DNA of 64,000 nt from Oscillospiraceae bacterium (lineage in GTDB: Bacteria > Bacillota > Clostridia > Oscillospirales > Acutalibacteraceae), in NCBI GenBank assembly GCA_015065845.1, contig SVPQ01000002.1, positions 1-64,000 of the forward strand. Reading direction: 5' to 3'. The translations under genes and the position numbers were made by a program. Below the pieces are notes generated by a model, which worked only from the letters and a program-made list of their open reading frames with translations, had not been told where the DNA came from and did not search any database. Below are positions 1-7,263 of this stretch, one piece after another. Positions within the stretch are counted from its first letter, which is position 1. Each line of letters begins with the position of its first letter.

Positions 1-16
1 TAATTGTTCAAGTAAT

Positions 17-103
17 GCTGGTGTGGCGGAATAGGCAGACGCAAGGGACTTAAAATCCCTCGGTGGCAACATCGTATCGGTTCAAGTCCGATCACCAGCA
101 CCA
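17..103 (+). tRNA. tRNA-Leu (anticodon UAA)
   Basis: An 87-nt cloverleaf with a long variable arm, typical of a class II tRNA. The seven-base acceptor strand at 17-23 pairs perfectly with 93-99, followed by discriminator A100 and an encoded CCA at 101-103. The anticodon stem AGGGA/TCCCT (44-48 with 56-60) encloses a seven-base loop whose centre, 51-53, is TAA, reading UUA leucine codons. The T arm contains the TTCAAGTCC motif. A strong terminator follows directly. Confidence 0.97.
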
Positions 104-104
104 G

Positions 105-137
105 AAAAAAGACCATTCTTTAGGAATGGTCTTTTTT
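105..137 (+). terminator. Bidirectional intrinsic terminator after tRNA-Leu
   Basis: Perfect 8-bp stem GACCATTC/GAATGGTC (111-118 with 124-131), flanked by a run of A upstream and six T downstream. It begins two bases after the tRNA CCA end, so it probably ends the tRNA-Leu transcript. Confidence 0.92.
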
Positions 138-172
138 CAACGAAATAAATCAGTGTAAAGGATTTTCTGTTT

Positions 173-757
173 ATGCTCAACTTTACATTCTTTTTTAACA
201 ATATATTACTTGGCGTCGGTCTCGCGATGGACGCTTTTTCTGTTTCCCTTGCAAATGGTCTTAATGAACCACAAATGAAAAAAAGTAAAATTACAGGTGT
301 TGCAGGTCTTTTTGCTCTGTTTCAGGGGCTGATGCCACTTATTGGTTGGATTTGTGTACATACAATTGTTCAATATTTCAGCTGGTTTGAAAAGCTTATT
401 CCCTGGATTGCTTTAATTCTTCTTTGTTATATCGGAGGAAAAATGCTTTATGATAGTATTAAAAATAAAGAAGGGGAAGAAGCAGAATTAAAAAGTGTAG
501 GTATTGCAGCGCTATTAGTCCAAGGTATTGCTACTTCAATTGATGCTCTTTCTGTTGGATTTACTATTGCAGATTATTCACTCTCTCTTGCTGTTTTAGC
601 AGTGTTGATTATTGCAATTGTAACATTCTTTATTTGCTTTGCGGGTATTTTAATTGGCAAAAAATTCGGCACAAAACTTGCGGGTAAAGCAGGAGTTTTG
701 GGTGGTGTAATTCTTATATTTATTGGTTTGGAAATTTTTATTACAAGTTGGTTTTAA
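173..757 (+). CDS. mntP: MntP-family manganese efflux pump
   Basis: A 194-residue polytopic protein of about six hydrophobic segments, the usual MntP size. It shows the internal duplication expected of the family: an AMDAFSVS-type motif around residues 18-25 and a TSIDALSVG motif at 121-129, each with a membrane-embedded aspartate (D20, D124) of the kind implicated in Mn2+ export. The ATG at 173 is preceded by AAAGGA at a reasonable distance. It stands alone between two terminators. Only about 35 nt separates the previous terminator from the start, so there is no room for a yybP-ykoY Mn riboswitch. Function is inferred from family; substrate preference cannot be read from sequence. Confidence 0.88.
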   Translation: MLNFTFFFNNILLGVGLAMDAFSVSLANGLNEPQMKKSKITGVAGLFALFQGLMPLIGWICVHTIVQYFSWFEKLIPWIALILLCYIGGKMLYDSIKNKEGEEAELKSVGIAALLVQGIATSIDALSVGFTIADYSLSLAVLAVLIIAIVTFFICFAGILIGKKFGTKLAGKAGVLGGVILIFIGLEIFITSWF

Positions 758-761
758 TAGT

Positions 762-796
762 AAAAGGACTTGAGAAATGTTCTCAAGTCCTTTTTT
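762..796 (+). terminator. Intrinsic terminator after mntP
   Basis: A 15-bp near-perfect stem (762-776 with its complement up to 794), a three-base loop and a T run. The same T run overlaps the CCA-encoding end of the convergent tRNA-Arg gene, so the two transcripts meet here and the hairpin can work in both directions. Confidence 0.93.
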
Positions 797-870
797 GGCA
801 CCCCCAGTAGGAATCGAACCTACAACTAACCCTTAGGAGGGGTTTATTATATCCATTTAACTATGGAGGC
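796..870 (-). tRNA. tRNA-Arg (anticodon CCU)
   Basis: Reading the minus strand gives a 75-nt cloverleaf ending in an encoded CCA (796-798 on the plus strand). The acceptor stem runs from 870 inward and closes with one G-U pair at its first position. The anticodon loop CTCCTAA (complement of 833-839) has CCT at its centre, decoding AGG. The T arm carries GGTTCGATTCC. A TTGACA/TATAAT promoter lies just upstream (889-916) inside a long palindrome. The weak first acceptor pair is the only oddity. Confidence 0.95.
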
Positions 871-883
871 ATATTTTTCAATG

Positions 884-934
884 TAATAATTATAACAGAA
901 CTTGGTTGTTTGTCAAGTTCTGTTATAATTGTTA
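884..934 (-). promoter_or_regulatory. Palindromic promoter of tRNA-Arg
   Basis: On the minus strand TTGACA (916-911) and TATAAT (894-889) are separated by 16 bp and point at the tRNA-Arg gene, whose mature 5' end is at 870. Both boxes are embedded in a perfect 17-bp inverted repeat (888-904 against 914-930, 9-nt spacer) that extends imperfectly to 884/934. Because of the symmetry a weaker TTGGTT/TATAAT promoter also reads the other way, antisense to the phosphoesterase. There is no T run, so this is not an ordinary terminator. Confidence 0.8.
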
Positions 935-1630
935 TTATATACTCACTCTTTCACCGGTGTGAGCATTTACAAGTGCCTTGTGAACACCTATATAGGAGTT
1001 TGAAATATATTTATCAAGATGTAAACTACCAAAGAACCAACGGTCGAATTCTGCACATTTTGAAAGTTCATCAAAATATGCGTTAAGAGATGTAACATGT
1101 ATTGGTTCATTGTCACCAAGTTTCAAGAAATCCTTAATAATTCCCGAAGGTTCATGTGTTAAAATAACATCAACTTTGCAGTTTACATTTTCTAAATTGT
1201 TAGCAGCTTCAAGAAGTTCAGCTTTAGATGGTGTTTCTTCTTTTAACCAGGTCTTTTCTTCAATACGATAGTCTAAATCAGGACTTTCACCACCACCCAT
1301 AGTGAAAATTCTTAACCCATCAATTGTAAAAATCTGGCCACGCATAAGATGAAAAATATTATCAGAAATTCTGTGAACTTTGCCGCCTTTCCATGCAGTA
1401 ACAGGGTAGCCGTTAAGTATTTCAAAATTTTCGTGAGTACCATCAATAAAGCAGATATTATATTTCCTTTTTGAAAATGCTTTTAATATCTTTTGTTCTG
1501 CTTTAGAATTATCCCATACAAAACCAAAATCGCCACAAACTATAAGTGTGTCACCAGGCGCTAATTCTTTTAATGCAGATTTTGAAAGACGCTCTGGGTC
1601 TCCATGAGTATCTCCTGTAATAAAAACCAT
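935..1630 (-). CDS. Calcineurin-like metallophosphoesterase
   Basis: A 231-residue soluble protein with the metal-binding motifs of the calcineurin-like phosphoesterase fold: GDTHGD at residues 6-11, CGDFGFVWD around 32-40 (D34), GTHENF at 64-69 and a later THEPSG block. These supply the Asp/His/Asn ligands of a dinuclear metal centre. The start ATG follows AAGGA. The gene is monocistronic, divergent from the carboxypeptidase gene, and ends against the palindromic tRNA-Arg promoter. The physiological substrate (nucleotide, protein or lipid phosphoester) cannot be told from sequence. Confidence 0.85.
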   Translation of the reverse strand: MVFITGDTHGDPERLSKSALKELAPGDTLIVCGDFGFVWDNSKAEQKILKAFSKRKYNICFIDGTHENFEILNGYPVTAWKGGKVHRISDNIFHLMRGQIFTIDGLRIFTMGGGESPDLDYRIEEKTWLKEETPSKAELLEAANNLENVNCKVDVILTHEPSGIIKDFLKLGDNEPIHVTSLNAYFDELSKCAEFDRWFFGSLHLDKYISNSYIGVHKALVNAHTGERVSI

Positions 1631-1731
1631 AAATTCACATTCCTTTTTTTAAAAATACTATTTAATTTTCTGTAATTAAATGTTATAATGTTTATGTTTA
1701 CTATTCTACTACATTTATCAGGTGATTGTCT

Positions 1732-3129
1732 ATGAAAAAATTGCTGATTTTTATAAATTGTTTTATTTTAATTTTACCATTATTTACAAATATTGCAAGT
1801 GCTGCTGATAATAAAAATGCTTATAATATTGAACCACCCGAGTATGAAACAGAAATTGCTTTACTTGTAAATGTGGATACAGATACCGTTGTTTATTCTA
1901 AAAATGCAGATAAAGTTACCGCTCCCGCATCATTAACAAAAATAGTTACTGCTCTTGTTGTACTTGAAAAAGGTGATGCACTTTCAACTCAGATTACTTG
2001 TCAGAAAGAGGCGGTTGACAGTATACTGGGAACTGGTAGTTCAGTTGCGGGACTTTACGCAGGTGAAAAAACTACCCTTGAGATGCTTTTATATTGCTTG
2101 TTTTTACCAAGTGCTAATGATGCAGCTGCAGTCTTTGCATATCATTATGGTAATGGTAATCCACAATTGTTTGTTGATGAAATGAATGCCTATGTTGAGA
2201 AATTAGGTTGTAAAAATACACATTTTTCAAATCCACACGGACTTGATGACGAAAGCGACCCGGGATTTTCGAGTGACAGGCAAAGCAGAACATCTGCAAA
2301 TGATATGTATATCATTTCTAAACATGCTTTGCAGAATGAAACAATAAGAAAAATTTCTTCTAAATATGGTAAGACAATGCCGAAAACCAACAAAAGTGAT
2401 GTTCGTTATTTGTATAACACCAATCCACTTTTAAATGAATACTCATATTATCATTTTTCTGGTGCTAAAATAGTAGGTCTTAAAACTGGTACTACTGATA
2501 AAGCCGGTGCTTGTCTTATTACAAGTGCAACAAAAAATGGTTATACTTATATTGCAATTGCAATGAAAGGCGTTAGTAATTATTACCTTGATGGAGAAGC
2601 TAGAAATACAGCTTTTTTGACTTGTCGTTATATGCTCAGATGGGCTTTTAACAATATGGAAATGAAAGTTCTCGCAGATACAGACAGAATTTTAGGAGAG
2701 GTTTCGGTTGAATATGGCAGGTCTTACGATTATGTAAGTTTAGTTCCCAAAGAATCAGTAAAAGCTGTTGTTCTTAATGAAGTAAATGTTGATGATTTGA
2801 AAGTTAAATACTCTGAATCATTTCCTGAACAGGTTAAAGCACCTATAGAAGAAGGGGAAGAAGTCGGTAAAGCCTTTTTGCTTTATAATGATGTTGTCAT
2901 TACAGAAGTAACACTTGTTGCAGGTCATACTGTAAAGAAAAACTATATATGGGCTATGTTTAACTGGGTATTAAAACTTGTTAAATCTCCTGCTTTTTAT
3001 GTTGGTCTTATAATACTTGCGGTGTTGCTTTGTATCTTCTTCTCAACAACAAAAAAGCAACGAAAGCAGAAAAAACGCCAGAAAAATACAATTCATATCG
3101 TAAGTGATTACAGTAGATTAAGTAAATAA
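1732..3129 (+). CDS. D-alanyl-D-alanine carboxypeptidase (DacF/PBP5 type)
   Basis: A class S11 serine peptidase that trims the terminal D-Ala from peptidoglycan stem peptides. A signal peptide (residues 1-24, ASA-A cleavage) precedes the catalytic domain with S67-x-x-K70, S127-A-N129 and K251-T-G253. A beta-rich C-terminal domain follows, then a membrane anchor near 418-440 and a strongly basic tail. I chose the ATG at 1732, not the upstream in-frame TTG at 1726, because AGGTGA at 1720-1725 is correctly spaced only for the ATG; this gives 465 residues. A TATAAT lies at 1684-1689. DacF is the usual paralogue in spore formers, but vegetative versus sporulation function is not resolved. Confidence 0.92.
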   Translation: MKKLLIFINCFILILPLFTNIASAADNKNAYNIEPPEYETEIALLVNVDTDTVVYSKNADKVTAPASLTKIVTALVVLEKGDALSTQITCQKEAVDSILGTGSSVAGLYAGEKTTLEMLLYCLFLPSANDAAAVFAYHYGNGNPQLFVDEMNAYVEKLGCKNTHFSNPHGLDDESDPGFSSDRQSRTSANDMYIISKHALQNETIRKISSKYGKTMPKTNKSDVRYLYNTNPLLNEYSYYHFSGAKIVGLKTGTTDKAGACLITSATKNGYTYIAIAMKGVSNYYLDGEARNTAFLTCRYMLRWAFNNMEMKVLADTDRILGEVSVEYGRSYDYVSLVPKESVKAVVLNEVNVDDLKVKYSESFPEQVKAPIEEGEEVGKAFLLYNDVVITEVTLVAGHTVKKNYIWAMFNWVLKLVKSPAFYVGLIILAVLLCIFFSTTKKQRKQKKRQKNTIHIVSDYSRLSK

Positions 3130-3225
3130 TTGAATTTGGTGAATGAGAAAAACTATTAAAAAACAGAGAAAACAGAAGAAAAAATGAGATTTCAAAAGTT
3201 ATTTTAAAATTTATTAAAAAAAGTG

Positions 3226-3271
3226 TTGACAGTCCCGTTTTGCTGTGATAATATATCAAGGCAAAACGGGA
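3226..3271 (+). promoter_or_regulatory. rplM promoter inside a perfect inverted repeat
   Basis: TTGACA at 3226-3231 and TAATAT at 3249-3254 (17-bp spacing; GATAAT at 3247-3252 is an alternative) precede rplM. An 11-bp perfect inverted repeat, arms 3233-3243 and 3261-3271, brackets the -10 element. The left arm sits in the promoter spacer and the right arm starts at about the predicted transcription start. Since the left arm should not be transcribed, this looks like a DNA operator and not a leader hairpin. Confidence 0.8.
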
Positions 3272-3305
3272 TTATTATGTTCCAAAAATTATGGAGGTAA
3301 ATACT

Positions 3306-3734
3306 ATGTCTACTTATATGCCTAAAGGCGATTACACAGATCGTCAGTGGTATGTTCTTGACGCAGAAGGCAGAACACTTGGTGAAGTTGCAGTTGAAGC
3401 AGCTACAATCCTTCGCGGTAAGCACAAACCAACATTTACACCACATGCAGATTGCGGTGACAGCGTTATTGTTATAAACGCTTCAAAAATTGTTCTTACT
3501 GGTAATAAACTTAATGATAAGATTTATTATCACCACACTGGTTTCGTTGGTAATATGAAAGCTGTTAAATACGGTACTCTTATGAAAACAAAACCTGAAT
3601 TCGTTGTTGAAAAAGCTGTTAAAGGTATGCTTCCTGACAACACAATCGGTAGAAATGCTATGACTCGTATCCGCGTTTACGCTGGTGCAGAACACAAACA
3701 AGAGGCTCAGAAGCCAATTGTTAGAGAATTTTAA
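3306..3734 (+). CDS. rplM: 50S ribosomal protein L13
   Basis: A 142-residue L13, the standard bacterial length, an early-assembling protein of the large subunit. The conserved N-terminal [11 protein letters not shown], the central region with KAVKYGTLM and the C-terminal [15 protein letters not shown]-like block (here with Q before E) are recognisable. The ATG at 3306 is chosen because GGAGGT at 3293-3298 precedes it; an in-frame ATG at 3291 would overlap the SD. It forms the universal operon with rpsI, 18 nt downstream. Confidence 0.98.
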   Translation: MSTYMPKGDYTDRQWYVLDAEGRTLGEVAVEAATILRGKHKPTFTPHADCGDSVIVINASKIVLTGNKLNDKIYYHHTGFVGNMKAVKYGTLMKTKPEFVVEKAVKGMLPDNTIGRNAMTRIRVYAGAEHKQEAQKPIVREF

Positions 3735-3752
3735 GTGAGGAGGCAATAAACA

Positions 3753-4151
3753 ATGTACGAAAGCAAACCATATTTCTACGGTACTGGTAGAAGAAAAAAA
3801 TCTGTAGCTCGTGTTCGTGTTTACCCAGGTACAGGTAAAATCACAATCAATGACAGAGATATTGACGATTATTTCGGTCTTGAAACACTTAAACTTATCG
3901 TTCGTCAGCCTCTCGCACTTACAGAGACATCTGAAAAATATGATGTTATCTGCCGTGTAGCAGGTGGCGGTGTAACAGGTCAGGCTGGTGCTATCCGTCA
4001 TGGTATAGCAAGAGCACTTCTTCAATCTGAAGATGAAGTTCGTCCAGTTCTCAAAAAAGCTGGCCTTCTTACAAGGGACCCAAGAATGAAAGAAAGAAAG
4101 AAATACGGTCTCAAAGGCGCTCGTCGTGCACCACAGTTCTCAAAGAGATAA
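3753..4151 (+). CDS. rpsI: 30S ribosomal protein S9
   Basis: A 132-residue S9 with the [11 protein letters not shown]-terminal block and the extended basic C-terminal tail ending in PQFSKR, which reaches into the decoding centre. A strong GAGGAGG precedes the ATG. It is the second gene of the rplM-rpsI operon and is followed by a GC-rich terminator. Confidence 0.98.
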   Translation: MYESKPYFYGTGRRKKSVARVRVYPGTGKITINDRDIDDYFGLETLKLIVRQPLALTETSEKYDVICRVAGGGVTGQAGAIRHGIARALLQSEDEVRPVLKKAGLLTRDPRMKERKKYGLKGARRAPQFSKR

Positions 4152-4174
4152 TAGTTATCTTACAGAGTATTCAA

Positions 4175-4216
4175 AAACCCCGAAATCATCACGGTTTTCG
4201 GGGTTTGTTTTTGTTT
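4175..4216 (+). terminator. Intrinsic terminator after rpsI
   Basis: Perfect 11-bp stem AAACCCCGAAA/TTTCGGGGTTT (4175-4185 with 4196-4206) followed by a T-rich tract. Confidence 0.95.
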
Positions 4217-4233
4217 AAAAAACTTTATATTTC

Positions 4234-4262
4234 TTGACTTTTTTTATATAACATATTATAAT
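4234..4262 (+). promoter_or_regulatory. Promoter of the polymerase/ABC exporter operon
   Basis: TTGACT at 4234-4239 and TATAAT at 4257-4262 with 17-bp spacing, about 40 nt before the start codon of the membrane protein gene. Confidence 0.75.
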
Positions 4263-4301
4263 TAAAAGCGTGTACAAATTTTAAGTATAAGTTGGTAAAA
4301 T

Positions 4302-5513
4302 ATGAAAAAACGACAATTAACACCTAATAGAATTATTGCAACAATCACATTATTTTTGTTGCTTACTATAGATGCGGGTTTTTACTCGAATGAGAAAATA
4401 GGTGGCACAATCAGATTGATAATAGTTGGTGCTGCCATTATTTTTCTTGTTATAACCCGTCTGCAAAAAACTGTTTTATCTAATGCTTTTTTTTCGCATC
4501 TTAAACGAACATTTTTAGTTTTTGTTATATCTCTGATTATGCCGATAATTTATGGCGGTTATAATATTAAGCAAATGATTATTATGTTAGCTGCCTGGGG
4601 TATTGGGTATTTATTTACATTGTTTGTATCATATCAGGAATTTAAAGATGTATACTTATCTATTATTCGGTTCCTTGCAGTTTATTCTTTAATTACTTTT
4701 GTTTCAGGTATTGTTTTTTCAAATGTTGTTGAACTTTTACCTGTAGTTGAAAAAAATGGTACTCCATATTATAATGCTATCTTTTCGGTTGTATCAGGTA
4801 GTAATTTTGTTACCAGAAACTTCGGCATTTTCTGGGAACCGGGTGCTTTCTCAATTTATCTTAATATTGCCCTATATCTGGAACTTTTTGAAAGTAAATT
4901 TAATTTAAAGCGAGTTGCGTTACTTGTAATAACAGTTCTGACTACTGTTTCAACTTTAGGTATAGTTTGCATGGTAATTCTTTTTGCGGCATTTTTAACA
5001 ACAGATAAAGAAGTTAGTTCAAGCAGAGTCAAGGGCTTAATTGTGACTGCTGGTGCATTAGGTCTTATAATTCTGATTATATATGGCGGTGATTACATTT
5101 ATCACGCGTTTAACAAACTTGATATGTCAGGTACGACTGTTAATGAATCTACAGCCGTAAGAATTAATGCTATAGTTTACCCTGGGTCTGCATTTTTAGA
5201 AAATCCGATTCTTGGTGTAGGTTATGATGACTATTTGTTTATTCAGGAACGTTTCTGTCAGGATATGGCTACATGTTCATTTATAAACTGGTTATGCTTA
5301 TTTGGTCTTGTCGGTGGTTTAATTCCTATTGTGGGTTGTGTTCGTTTCTTTACAGTAAATAACCACGGTATGCTAACAAATTGTGCATTGTTTATTTTTA
5401 CAATAATTCTATTTTCGACAGAGAATTTTATTCAATTAATATTTATTTATGTAATTTTATTCTTAGGTTTTAATAAACGCAGTAAGAAGAAACTTATAAA
5501 TAAATTAGTTTGA
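4302..5513 (+). CDS. Wzy/O-antigen ligase-like polysaccharide polymerase
   Basis: A 403-residue membrane protein with about ten to twelve predicted transmembrane segments. An NFGIFWEPGAF motif sits near residues 175-185, followed by a periplasmic-side loop with NESTAVRINA. The F-W-E-P-G-A signature is typical of polymerases/ligases that assemble cell-surface polysaccharides from lipid-linked repeats. No glycosyltransferase cluster surrounds it, which is unusual; the nearest one is the lone GT4 gene at 22.8 kb. It lies 22 nt before the ABC exporter pair, so they are probably co-transcribed. The exact glycan and whether it polymerises or ligates are unknown. Confidence 0.75.
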   Translation: MKKRQLTPNRIIATITLFLLLTIDAGFYSNEKIGGTIRLIIVGAAIIFLVITRLQKTVLSNAFFSHLKRTFLVFVISLIMPIIYGGYNIKQMIIMLAAWGIGYLFTLFVSYQEFKDVYLSIIRFLAVYSLITFVSGIVFSNVVELLPVVEKNGTPYYNAIFSVVSGSNFVTRNFGIFWEPGAFSIYLNIALYLELFESKFNLKRVALLVITVLTTVSTLGIVCMVILFAAFLTTDKEVSSSRVKGLIVTAGALGLIILIIYGGDYIYHAFNKLDMSGTTVNESTAVRINAIVYPGSAFLENPILGVGYDDYLFIQERFCQDMATCSFINWLCLFGLVGGLIPIVGCVRFFTVNNHGMLTNCALFIFTIILFSTENFIQLIFIYVILFLGFNKRSKKKLINKLV

Positions 5514-5535
5514 TTGTTAAGAGGTCTTTAATTAA

Positions 5536-7263
5536 ATGAAAAAAGTTTTAATTTACTTAAAAAAGTATATTAAAGAAACAGTTTTTGCGCCCCTGCTGAA
5601 AATGTCAGAGGCGCTTCTTGAATTGTTTGTACCAATTGTTATTGCAAATATTGTTGATACCGGCATAGTTACCGGCAAATATTATATTATTAAACAATGT
5701 TTGATATTATTAACATTAGGTGTATTTGGTCTTTTATTTTCCGTTTCTGCTCAATATATGTCAGCTCGTGCAGCAGTAGGGATGGCTACTGATTTAAAAT
5801 CCGACTTATTCCGTCATATTCAAAAATTTTCTTATGCTGAACACGAAAAAATCGGTGCTTCAACACTTATTACAAGAATGACCAGCGACATAAATCAAGT
5901 GCAGTCTGGTATTAATCTGACTTTAAGATTGTTTTTGCGCTCACCATTTATTGTATTTGGTTCGATGATAATGGCATTTTCATTGGATAAAAAAACAGCA
6001 CTTGTTTTTGTTTTTACAATACCATTGCTTTCTGTTGTTGTATTTACCGTTATGGCAGTTACAATTCCTAAGTACAGAAAAGTGCAGGAAAAACTCGACT
6101 CTTTAATGCTTACTACTCGAGAAAATCTGTCTGGTGTAAGAGTTATAAGAGCATTTTGTAAAGAAAAAGATGAAACAGCAATTTTTAATGAAAAAAATGT
6201 AGTTTTAAATATTGCTCAAAGAGCAGTTGCAAGAATTTCTTCGTTAACTAACCCTATGACATTTATTATTGTTAATCTTTCTGCAGTTTTACTTATTTGG
6301 ATTGGTGCAATTAGAGTAGATAATGGTGATATTTCTCAGGGTACAGTTATTGCTCTATATAACTATATGGCACAGATTCTTGTTGAACTAATAAAACTTG
6401 CGAATTTAATTGTAAGTATTACAAAATCTGTTGCAAGTGCCGGCAGAATTTCAAAAGTATTTGAAATTGACGATTCCGTTGTTGATTTACCGGAAACAGA
6501 CGATTTCTTTGATTTGAATTCTGAAATTGCAGTTGAATTAAAAAATGTTTCTTTTAAATATCCTGATTCAACTGAAAATTCGCTTCAGAACATTTCGTTT
6601 ACAGTAAAAAATGGTGAAACAATCGGCATAATTGGTGGTACTGGTTCGGGTAAAACGACACTTATTAATCTTATTTCTCGTTTTTATGATATTACCAGTG
6701 GTGAACTTAATGTTTTCGGAAAACCTGTAAAATCAGTAACAGAAGAATTTTTAAGAGATAATATTGCTATTGTTCCGCAAAAAGCAGAGTTATTCAAAGG
6801 AACAATAAGAGATAATATTAAAATGGGTAATATGAATGCAACTGAAGACGAATTAAATGTTGCTCTCAGATTATCTCAGGCAGAAGAGTTTGTAATGAAA
6901 AAAGATGGGGGATTGGATTACAAAGTAGAGCAGTATGGCAAAAATCTCTCTGGTGGACAAAAACAAAGAATTGCAATTGCTCGTGCGTTGATAAAAAAAG
7001 CTCCTGTCATTATTCTAGATGATAGTGCATCTGCACTTGATTTGGCAACAGATGCAAAATTAAGAAAGGCAATAAAAGAAATACCTGATAATCCAACTGT
7101 TTTTATTGTATCTCAACGAGTATCTGCAGTTATGAATTCAGATAAAATACTCGTACTTGATGATGGTGAATTAGTTGGTATTGGTACACACGAAGAATTA
7201 CAGAAAACTTCTGATATTTATAAAGAAATATGCAACTCTCAGTTTGGGGGTGAAGAGCAATGA
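5536..7263 (+). CDS. ABC exporter subunit A, degenerate ATP site
   Basis: A 575-residue half-transporter: six-helix permease domain (about 1-310) fused to an ATPase domain. Walker A GGTGSGKT lies near 367-374, the signature LSGGQ near 470, and Walker B reads IILDD, so the catalytic glutamate is aspartate. The switch histidine is replaced by glutamine in VSQR near 526. These two substitutions mark it as the non-canonical half of a heterodimeric type IV exporter of the BmrC/TM287 class. Its stop codon overlaps the start of the partner gene (ATGA), implying translational coupling. The substrate is unknown; drug, lipid or peptide export are all possible. Confidence 0.9.
   Translation: MKKVLIYLKKYIKETVFAPLLKMSEALLELFVPIVIANIVDTGIVTGKYYIIKQCLILLTLGVFGLLFSVSAQYMSARAAVGMATDLKSDLFRHIQKFSYAEHEKIGASTLITRMTSDINQVQSGINLTLRLFLRSPFIVFGSMIMAFSLDKKTALVFVFTIPLLSVVVFTVMAVTIPKYRKVQEKLDSLMLTTRENLSGVRVIRAFCKEKDETAIFNEKNVVLNIAQRAVARISSLTNPMTFIIVNLSAVLLIWIGAIRVDNGDISQGTVIALYNYMAQILVELIKLANLIVSITKSVASAGRISKVFEIDDSVVDLPETDDFFDLNSEIAVELKNVSFKYPDSTENSLQNISFTVKNGETIGIIGGTGSGKTTLINLISRFYDITSGELNVFGKPVKSVTEEFLRDNIAIVPQKAELFKGTIRDNIKMGNMNATEDELNVALRLSQAEEFVMKKDGGLDYKVEQYGKNLSGGQKQRIAIARALIKKAPVIILDDSASALDLATDAKLRKAIKEIPDNPTVFIVSQRVSAVMNSDKILVLDDGELVGIGTHEELQKTSDIYKEICNSQFGGEEQ

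Noticed and set aside
137-172. Mn-sensing yybP-ykoY riboswitch before mntP
   Set aside because: Only about 35 nt lies between the tRNA terminator and the start codon, and no motif is present.
3226-3305. L13 leader RNA upstream of rplM
   Set aside because: The predicted transcription start lies between the arms of the dyad, leaving about 45 nt of unstructured leader. The feature is better read as DNA.
3483-4025. 180-codon minus-strand frame across rplM-rpsI
   Set aside because: Antisense to two certain ribosomal genes, Cys/Thr/Ser-rich composition typical of a shadow, no SD.
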